From the NCBI GenBank assembly GCA_023128035.1, contig JAGMES010000170.1, positions 1 through 8,827 of the forward strand: a stretch of DNA of 8,827 nt, given 5' to 3'. The position numbers and the translations under genes were made by a program. The first letter of the stretch is position 1. Each line of letters opens with the position of its first letter. Below the pieces are notes generated by a model that was not told the DNA's origin, did not search any database, and was given only the letters and a program-made list of their open reading frames with translations. This stretch comes from Halanaerobiales bacterium. GTDB lineage: Bacteria; Bacillota_F; Halanaerobiia; DY22613. Shown here one piece after another: positions 1 to 4,743 of this stretch.

Positions 1-876
1 ATGTATCTCACTTCTCCAACAGCTTTTGCAGGAATAGAAGCAATAGTTTTCAGTGTATTATCAGCGGGTTTTGAAATAGAACACGAATCAGAAGAAATTA
101 AAAAAAGATATACTCGTAGATTCGATAAGATTTATCCTAAGTTATATTCTGTATTAACGAATGCTTTAGTATTTGGTGACAGTTATACAAAAATTATTGA
201 AGGAAAAGATAATTTTGTTACAGATTTAGAATTATTTTTCCCTCCAGACGTAACAATAAAAGATGATAAATATTACGTGAAAGAAAAAGGAAAAATCGTC
301 CCTCTTAAAAATATTTGGCAGTTTCAATTAATGCCTCGTTCGGATAAATCTTATGGTATCTCTTTGCTTGGCATTGCAAGAGAGCCTTTAGAATGGAAAA
401 CAGAGATAGATGAGGCTGTTACTGAAGCTATTAAAAGACATGGATTTTCTAAATACCATATAATATGTTCAAAAGATGATAGAGGTTTATACCCAGATGA
501 CAATAGACTTCGTGAATTAGAAAGACAGTTTAGAAAAATACACGTAGGACACGAATTCGTATCCACCGATAAAATTAATATTAAACCAATTGACACTTCA
601 GGTTTTCCAGCTTTATTAGATTATCTACAATATTTTACAAACTTAGCTGCAACCGGATTAATGGTTCCTGCTGAGGTATTGGGACAGGGTGCGAGCGCGG
701 CGACTTTTGCAACTGCAAAAGTTCGAATGGAACATTTCCAAAAGAGAGTCATTCCTTATTTCCAACAAGTTTTAGAATGTTCAATAAATGAATATTTATT
801 AGGTGAAAATGCGGAAGGAGCTTTATTTCATTTTAAAGAACCTGTTCCCTTATCTATGAAAACTGAGGAATACTAA
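1..876 (+). CDS. Phage/viral portal protein, probably 5'-truncated
   Basis: Likely portal protein, the dodecameric ring at one capsid vertex through which DNA is packaged and to which the tail attaches. Seen: a VFGDSYTKI segment (residues 57-65), a YGISLL stretch (118-123), a long charged helical region (about 125-182), and a conserved-looking VPAEVLGQG segment (222-230) followed by ATFATAKVRMEHF (234-246), a pattern typical of the helical stem region of many portals. At 291 residues it is shorter than the usual 400-500, and its first ATG is the first base of the window, so the N-terminus is probably cut and the true start lies upstream. It ends in TAA. The next head genes follow on the same strand, which supports the call. 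A terminase gene would be expected just upstream, outside the window. The family call is from motifs and order, not from a database search. Confidence 0.85.
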   Translation: MYLTSPTAFAGIEAIVFSVLSAGFEIEHESEEIKKRYTRRFDKIYPKLYSVLTNALVFGDSYTKIIEGKDNFVTDLELFFPPDVTIKDDKYYVKEKGKIVPLKNIWQFQLMPRSDKSYGISLLGIAREPLEWKTEIDEAVTEAIKRHGFSKYHIICSKDDRGLYPDDNRLRELERQFRKIHVGHEFVSTDKINIKPIDTSGFPALLDYLQYFTNLAATGLMVPAEVLGQGASAATFATAKVRMEHFQKRVIPYFQQVLECSINEYLLGENAEGALFHFKEPVPLSMKTEEY

Positions 877-919
877 TTTTATAATTATAAGCATATAAAA
901 GAGAGGAAGTGAAATAAAA

Positions 920-1147
920 ATGGCTGAATTGAATAATGAGACCCTTACATATGTTAAAGTATTATTGAAGCGAGTAATCCTTGAGATGGATGCTTCTCAG
1001 TCTGCTCGTTTGGCAGTTGGGTTTTTGGATTTTGATGCAAAGAGATTCGTTGCAGAATTGATGAAAGTAGTGAAGACAATAGAAAATGAATTACCAGAAG
1101 ATTATCCAGAAACACACCCCGAATCGTACTTAGTGGAAAAAGAGTAA
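920..1147 (+). CDS. Small hypothetical protein between portal and protease
   Basis: A 75-residue protein I do not recognise. It is preceded by a good ribosome binding site (GGAAGTGA, 905-912) seven bases before the ATG, which supports real translation. Residues 5-57 look helical, with alternating hydrophobic and charged positions (YVKVLLKRVILEM, then FVAELMKVVKTIENEL). The last 18 residues are acidic and proline-containing (ELPEDYPETHPESYLVEKE region). There is no signal peptide, membrane segment or cysteine. Its place between portal and protease suggests a head-assembly or virion role, such as a small scaffold-like or minor head protein, but that is position alone. A hairpin with a T tract follows 14 bases after the stop. 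Confidence 0.7.
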   Translation: MAELNNETLTYVKVLLKRVILEMDASQSARLAVGFLDFDAKRFVAELMKVVKTIENELPEDYPETHPESYLVEKE

Positions 1148-1160
1148 TATTTATATAGCA

Positions 1161-1189
1161 GGGGGGGTAACACTCCCTTTTTATTTTTT
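1161..1189 (+). terminator. Terminator-like hairpin with T tract
   Basis: The run of seven G (1161-1167) can pair with CTCCC (1173-1177), giving a stem of about five pairs with one G-U and a seven-base loop. It is followed directly by TTTTTATTTTTT (1178-1189). This is the form of an intrinsic terminator. In archaea the T-rich tract alone can stop transcription. It sits between the 75-residue gene and the protease gene. Partial read-through would set a step in expression; this is inferred from sequence only. Confidence 0.5.
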
Positions 1190-1197
1190 AATGAAAA

Positions 1198-1638
1198 ATG
1201 AAAAGAGATTTATTTATTCTTATAAAAGGAAATGGTAGAAAGGATTTATTTCAGGATAGATTGTTAATAGAAGGCGGTGAATTCTTTTACGATTCCCTTT
1301 CACACGGTACTCCTATTTTTGTATCTAATAATGTTCTCAAGAATACTAATATTCCTACTTCAATCCCTTTTCAGATATATCATAATGGTAAAACTGTGGG
1401 GGAAGTAAGGAATATTTATTGGAATAAAATAACTAATGCTTTACATGGAGATATTCAAGTATTTCCAGATTATAATAAAGAAGTTCTTCTTGAATTACAG
1501 AAAGGAAATGTTGGATTGTCAGTAAGATTCACAGATAAAGAACGGGAAATGAAGAATTATATACTTATAGAAGGTTTAAAGCTTGAACATTGCGCCCTAG
1601 TACCTACTCCTGCAAGCTCACGAGCATGGTTAGCATGA
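1198..1638 (+). CDS. Prohead (capsid maturation) protease, HK97/S78-like
   Basis: Probable head maturation protease, which cleaves scaffold or capsid N-termini inside the procapsid. Seen: IYHNGKTVGEV (60-70), matching the His-containing strand before 'iG.v' in this superfamily, with H62 as candidate catalytic His; NVGLSVRF (104-111), with S108 as candidate nucleophile; and a C-terminal LEHCALVPTPASSRAWL, matching the family's 'L.evslV..PA' ending. At 146 residues it is compact for the family (usually about 150-220). An in-frame TGA at 1192 means the protein cannot start earlier than ATG 1198. An overlapping ATG at 1191 is in another frame and soon stops. No clear ribosome binding site precedes the start. 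It lies between portal and capsid genes as expected, but is separated from the capsid gene by two inserted genes. It could instead belong to a related DUF2213-type scaffold-protease group. Confidence 0.75.
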   Translation: MKRDLFILIKGNGRKDLFQDRLLIEGGEFFYDSLSHGTPIFVSNNVLKNTNIPTSIPFQIYHNGKTVGEVRNIYWNKITNALHGDIQVFPDYNKEVLLELQKGNVGLSVRFTDKEREMKNYILIEGLKLEHCALVPTPASSRAWLA

Positions 1639-1773
1639 TTAGTGATATTTAAAGAAGAATAACTAATTTAAACTAAATGTATGCAATTATAATGAAGAAT
1701 ATATAAGTATTTTTAATTGTATTAGAGAACATAGCTATATTATAATATTTTTTTTATTGGAAAGGTGAAAAAT
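1639..1773 (+). promoter_or_regulatory. AT-rich intergenic stretch, possible archaeal promoter
   Basis: No gene is visible in these 135 bases. A TATA-box-like TATATAAG lies at 1700-1707, preceded by purine-rich GAAGA, as in an archaeal BRE/TATA pair. A start site would then fall near 1727-1735. A perfect 12-base AT palindrome (1737-1748) runs into eight T (1748-1755), which could instead act as a weak archaeal terminator. In a region this rich in A and T both patterns can arise by chance, so I only mark this as the likeliest control region of the head cluster. Confidence 0.3.
1763..1768 (+). promoter_or_regulatory. Ribosome binding site fixing the start at 1774
   Basis: AGGTGA (1763-1768) matches the core of the GGAGGTGA Shine-Dalgarno consensus and ends five bases before ATG 1774. 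A GTG at 1765 in the same frame overlaps this site and would lack one of its own, so ATG 1774 is the better start. Confidence 0.65.
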
Positions 1774-2784
1774 ATGGTAAAAATACCTCCTGAGAGAGAG
1801 ATGGAAGTTTCTGGATTAATGAATAAGGAAGATATAATAAAAGAATTGAATGGTAGAGGTAATATTGATTTGGGAGAAGTGAGTTGGAGAAAGAGTAAGA
1901 ATTCTTGGTATTATGATACCTCAGCTCATAATAACGGATTAGGTTACATGACTGATTTATGGAAAATTTGGTTACAAGGTATTAAGGAAGGAAGCGTAGA
2001 AGTAGAAGATATATTTATTGGAAAAGTTCGATCACCTGGGGGAGTAGTTGATTGGGTTAATGAAGTAGATAAGTCTTGGATGATGGAAAGACTCGATGAA
2101 CTTGTTTATAGAGATGCTCCTGTGCAATGGATTGATGCTAAAGGAATTGCTCGATTGATTGGTGATAGACCAATAAATAAATATGATATGCCTTATGTTG
2201 GTACTTCTAACTTTATAGATGGATGGTGTTATTCTGAATGGAGAGGGAGATATAGTGGTCGTAAACCTCATTTACGGTATTTGGAACCAGAAAGGGAAAG
2301 ATGGGCTTTATGGGTAGATAATATTAGTTCGTCTAATCCTCCATCGTCCTCTCAGATATATGTTGCTTGTGGAGATGAATGGACCGGTTATATGCCGTTA
2401 GAAGCGGCACAAAAAGCTATTGCAGCTTTACCTTTTAATGATTTAGAACCAAGAGCTAAATGTTATCGTGGTTTTCCACGTGCAGATCCAGGTCATCCAA
2501 GATATTATTCTATTGGTGAAACTGTATGGGTAGCTCAGACATGCTGGAATGTAGGGACTGAAGATGGAGTATTAGTGATTATAGTTAAAAAAGACGGAGA
2601 AGAATTGATTTACAAAGAGCAATATGTAAAAATGGGAACATATCATTATGAAAACCCATATACAGTAAGAACTAGTTTTATAATGCCAAATGAAAGCGTT
2701 AATTTAGAATTTATAGTATGTCATTTAAAAAATGGTGAATTTGTGAAGGATTGTGGTTTCTTTACTAATTTAATTCCCAAATAA
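1774..2784 (+). CDS. Hypothetical virion-associated protein, Ig-like C-terminus
   Basis: A 336-residue protein I do not recognise. The ATG start is chosen from a well-placed AGGTGA; an in-frame GTG at 1765 would add three residues. There is no signal peptide or membrane segment. It is rich in tryptophan (14 by my count) and has six cysteines (152, 199, 230, 257, 316, 327). Residues 1-120 are mixed and charged (SKNSWYYDTSAHNNGLGYMT at 41-60). Residues about 194-235 form a compact region (QIYVACGDEWTGYMPLEAAQ). Residues about 244-334 read as alternating beta strands (IGETVWVAQTCWNVG, LVIIVKKDGEELIY, VNLEFIVCHLKNGEF), like an Ig/CARDB-type sandwich. A scaffold or decoration protein is the usual neighbour between protease and capsid genes, so a capsid-decorating or head-fibre role is a reasonable guess, no more. 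A short hairpin covers its stop codon. Confidence 0.75.
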   Translation: MVKIPPEREMEVSGLMNKEDIIKELNGRGNIDLGEVSWRKSKNSWYYDTSAHNNGLGYMTDLWKIWLQGIKEGSVEVEDIFIGKVRSPGGVVDWVNEVDKSWMMERLDELVYRDAPVQWIDAKGIARLIGDRPINKYDMPYVGTSNFIDGWCYSEWRGRYSGRKPHLRYLEPERERWALWVDNISSSNPPSSSQIYVACGDEWTGYMPLEAAQKAIAALPFNDLEPRAKCYRGFPRADPGHPRYYSIGETVWVAQTCWNVGTEDGVLVIIVKKDGEELIYKEQYVKMGTYHYENPYTVRTSFIMPNESVNLEFIVCHLKNGEFVKDCGFFTNLIPK

Positions 2785-2794
2785 AAAAGGGAAT
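2773..2794 (+). other. Short inverted repeat over the stop codon
   Basis: ATTCCC (2773-2778) and GGGAAT (2789-2794) can form a six-pair stem with a ten-base A-rich loop that holds the TAA stop. There is no T tract after it, so it is not a classic terminator. It marks the boundary between the 336-residue gene and the HNH insertion and could be an RNA-stability element. Chance is possible. Confidence 0.3.
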
Positions 2795-2796
2795 GA

Positions 2797-2806
2797 ATAT
2801 TTAGAA
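2797..2806 (+). repeat. Left copy of 10-base direct repeat flanking HNH 1
   Basis: ATATTTAGAA here is repeated exactly at 3329-3338. The two copies abut the stop codon that opens the HNH 1 frame and the stop codon that ends the gene. This could be a short target duplication or recombination remnant from insertion. The AT-rich composition makes a chance match possible. Confidence 0.4.
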
Positions 2807-2819
2807 TGATTTAAAAAGT

Positions 2820-2826
2820 GGTGGAT
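2820..2826 (+). promoter_or_regulatory. Ribosome binding site before a non-ATG start (ATT 2831)
   Basis: GGTGGAT followed by AAAA and then ATT closely resembles the GGAGGGATAAAAA that precedes the ATG at 6519. The spacing fits a start at 2831, where the codon is ATT rather than ATG. It supports either a rare start codon or a recent loss of ATG. Confidence 0.45.
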
Positions 2827-2830
2827 AAAA

Positions 2831-3328
2831 ATTAATTCAATTAAGAAGGTTTCAACTAAATTATTTACTTTATTATCTGGTTGGGAAGAAGGAACGGGTT
2901 GGTCTATAATAAGCACTATATTTTCTAATGGAACTTTTCATGGAAAAGGGGATTTTAGAATACAAGATTATAAGTTTCTTAATAGAAAATACCCGAAAAA
3001 ATTATTTAATGTGGTATCAGGATGTGAACAAGGACTTTACTGGCAACTTTCTGTGAGTATATCAAATAAAGGAGTTGTTTATCCCTCACTATCTCCTTTT
3101 GCAGGAATAAATATACGGAAATATCAAAGCTATAAAGATGGATTTAAACGATATTTTGCAAAGCATAGAAGAAATTTAGGTTTCCATAAAATATCTTTTC
3201 CGATAGAAATAGAATTTGATTGGCATCATGTAAATAAGAATGATGTAGTTGCAATGCCAAGATGGATTCACCGAGCAATTCGTCATAAAGTTAGAATTAA
3301 AAATTGTATAGAAGGAATAATAGGTTAG
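2831..3328 (+). CDS. HNH endonuclease 1 (upstream of capsid gene), start uncertain
   Basis: Probable HNH (His-Me finger) DNA endonuclease of the homing type. The C-terminal catalytic region reads FDWHHVNKNDVVAMPRWIH: H132/H133 on the beta hairpin, then H147 and H152 on the helix; no zinc-binding CxxC is seen. Two copies of a module of about 29 residues precede it (S16-I44 and S63-A91, sharing SG....G..W and a later glycine), then a basic linker (YKDGFKRYFAKHRRNLG). The frame is open from after the TGA at 2807, but the first ATG, GTG or TTG codon is GTG 3011, inside the second module. I place the start at ATT 2831 because of the ribosome binding site and because it gives 165 residues, against 164 for the homologue at 4232, with the catalytic histidines at the same residue numbers. 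If ATT is not used, the gene makes a shortened 105-residue protein from GTG 3011 or is decaying. Flanked by 10-base direct repeats. Confidence 0.7.
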   Translation: MNSIKKVSTKLFTLLSGWEEGTGWSIISTIFSNGTFHGKGDFRIQDYKFLNRKYPKKLFNVVSGCEQGLYWQLSVSISNKGVVYPSLSPFAGINIRKYQSYKDGFKRYFAKHRRNLGFHKISFPIEIEFDWHHVNKNDVVAMPRWIHRAIRHKVRIKNCIEGIIG

Positions 3329-3338
3329 ATATTTAGAA
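3329..3338 (+). repeat. Right copy of 10-base direct repeat flanking HNH 1
   Basis: ATATTTAGAA begins at the base after the TAG stop of HNH 1 and matches 2797-2806 exactly. Joining the two copies would remove the endonuclease and leave the capsid start about 60 bases after the preceding gene, with its own ribosome binding region intact. Confidence 0.4.
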
Positions 3339-3363
3339 ATAAAAAGAGAAAGGAAAAATTAAA

Positions 3364-4221
3364 ATGGGAGAGTTAGCGAGACTATTAAAGGAATATTCTC
3401 ATGTCAGTAAAGAACGAATGAGTAAAGAGACATCAAGAGAATTACAACTGAGCACTAATATTGACAAGTTAGTACAAGAAGAATATCTGAAAACTGCGGT
3501 AAAAGGAGCGGAGGAAGCAGCTTTCATGCGAAAACTATTTCCAGTATTAAAAACTATATCAAATCGTCCTAAAATTTCTTATTTGAAATCTGAACGATAT
3601 GGAACTCACAGTGCTTATATTGCACAAGCACCTATATTTAAAGATGAAGTTGTTTCGAGAGAAGCTAAAATAGGAAAGGTATGGACATTACCTCTTGCAC
3701 CAGAAGAATTAATTGCTGATGGTGATTGGGATTTGATAGAATGGGAAGTTAAGAAAGCTGGTGCTTCAATAGAACATACTCTTAATAGAGATATGTTAGT
3801 TCAGCTTATAGATAATGCAACTTATAGTGTTCAAGATGCTTCAGGAGATCCTGATTATTTTATAGATGCTTATGATACATTAGCAACTCAAAAGAAGAAT
3901 CCTAATGTTGCAATACTTCATCCGAAATATTATGCAGCATTACTTAAGTCCGGATTACAAAATTGGCCGGAATTACCCGGTCCAGAAATATGGGTTCTTA
4001 ATGAAACATCTGATGGAACAAAAACTTGGGGATATTCTTCTAATGATGATGTTGGAGGAGTCCTTATTGATATTTCAAGAGCAGGCGTAATAGCAATGAA
4101 AACTGATATTACAATAGAGAAGTATGAAGAACCCTTGCATGATTTACGAGGAGCAATCGTATATGCTCGTTTTGGTGTAACATATCTAGATCCTGATTCA
4201 ATTTGCGTTATCTATAAGTGA
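3364..4221 (+). CDS. Major capsid protein, HK97 fold
   Basis: Probable major capsid protein forming the icosahedral shell. At 285 residues it is within the usual HK97-fold range. Seen: a charged helical N-terminus (1-50) that may serve as a short scaffolding or cleaved segment; an early strand region like the N-arm/E-loop (about 68-110, ISYLKSERYG and VWTLPLAPEEL); a P/A-domain-like middle with NVAILHPKYYAALLKSG (181-197), a form of the common 'i.hP..y..ll' motif; and a C-terminal strand set, TDITIEKYEEPLHDLRGAIV (247-266) then YARFGVTYLDPDSICVI, typical of this fold. A modest AAGGA lies before the ATG. Portal and protease upstream support the call. The gene is bracketed by two HNH endonuclease genes. 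No separate decoration-protein gene follows. Confidence 0.85.
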   Translation: MGELARLLKEYSHVSKERMSKETSRELQLSTNIDKLVQEEYLKTAVKGAEEAAFMRKLFPVLKTISNRPKISYLKSERYGTHSAYIAQAPIFKDEVVSREAKIGKVWTLPLAPEELIADGDWDLIEWEVKKAGASIEHTLNRDMLVQLIDNATYSVQDASGDPDYFIDAYDTLATQKKNPNVAILHPKYYAALLKSGLQNWPELPGPEIWVLNETSDGTKTWGYSSNDDVGGVLIDISRAGVIAMKTDITIEKYEEPLHDLRGAIVYARFGVTYLDPDSICVIYK

Positions 4222-4231
4222 GAGTGAAAGA

Positions 4232-4726
4232 ATGCAAAAAAATAAATCTTTTTTGTTGGACAGTGGAAGCATATTGGGATGGACTTGGGGTATTCGATTA
4301 CGTATTTATCCTGACGGAACTTTCTATTCGCAAGGATGGATTGATATTTGTAATCACAAAAAGATTCAAGAAAAATATCGTTCGAGTCATAGAGAAGAAG
4401 ATAGAGAAAGAACAAGGGAATATTATAAAAATAATACTGAAGCTCGTATGAAAAAATCCAGGGATTACTATGCTAATAATAAGGAGGAATGTTTAAAAAG
4501 AATTGAGAAATGGAAAGAGGATAACCCAGAAAATTGGAGAGAGATTTGTCAAAAATCTAATAGTAAAAGAAGAGAATTAGGTCATCATAAAATATCTTTT
4601 CCATTAGAAGTAGAATTTGATTGGCATCACGTAAATAAAAATGATATTGTTGCTTTTCCTCGGGATATTCATCAGAATATTTCCCATAAATTAGGAGAAA
4701 ATGATTTAGAAGGAGTATTAGGATGA
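4232..4726 (+). CDS. HNH endonuclease 2 (downstream of capsid gene)
   Basis: Probable HNH homing-type endonuclease, 164 residues, starting ten bases after the capsid stop (GAGTGAAAG ahead of the ATG is a modest ribosome site). Order: an N-terminal module (S11-I39, SGSILGWTWGIRLRIYPDGT...) shared with HNH 1; a basic region with a 15-residue period (46-60, 61-75 TREYYKNNTEARMKK, 76-90 SRDYYANNKEECLKR, 91-105), of a sort common before HNH domains and probably helical and DNA-contacting; then the catalytic part FDWHHVNKNDIVAFPRDIH with H132/H133, H147 and H152. About 31 of 41 residues across the catalytic region (RRELG to ISHK) are identical to HNH 1. All key histidines are present and the frame is intact, so it is likely functional. 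It may cut capsid-gene-flanking DNA in related viruses lacking it (inference). Confidence 0.8.
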   Translation: MQKNKSFLLDSGSILGWTWGIRLRIYPDGTFYSQGWIDICNHKKIQEKYRSSHREEDRERTREYYKNNTEARMKKSRDYYANNKEECLKRIEKWKEDNPENWREICQKSNSKRRELGHHKISFPLEVEFDWHHVNKNDIVAFPRDIHQNISHKLGENDLEGVLG

Positions 4727-4743
4727 AGGGGGAATGATGAAAA

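Noticed and set aside
351..596. Open frame of 81 codons on the minus strand inside the portal gene
   Set aside because: It lies fully within a well-supported + strand gene, has no ribosome binding site of note and no recognisable domain. AT-rich coding sequence often gives such frames.
877..919. TATA-like CATATAAAAG before the 75-residue gene
   Set aside because: A start site 25 bases downstream would fall at or after the ribosome binding site and ATG. The gene is more likely co-transcribed with the portal gene.
1737..1748. Perfect 12-base palindrome ATATTATAATAT as an operator
   Set aside because: It has only A and T in a very AT-rich gap, and no second copy was noticed elsewhere. Chance is the simpler explanation, so it is only mentioned in the gap description.
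2032..2271. Minus-strand open frame of 79 codons inside the 336-residue gene
   Set aside because: Fully antisense to a longer gene with a good start site. The product is low-complexity (I, S, F, N rich).
3905..4090. Out-of-frame + strand open frame of 61 codons inside the capsid gene
   Set aside because: It is nested in the capsid gene with no separate ribosome binding site. The capsid frame carries the conserved motifs.
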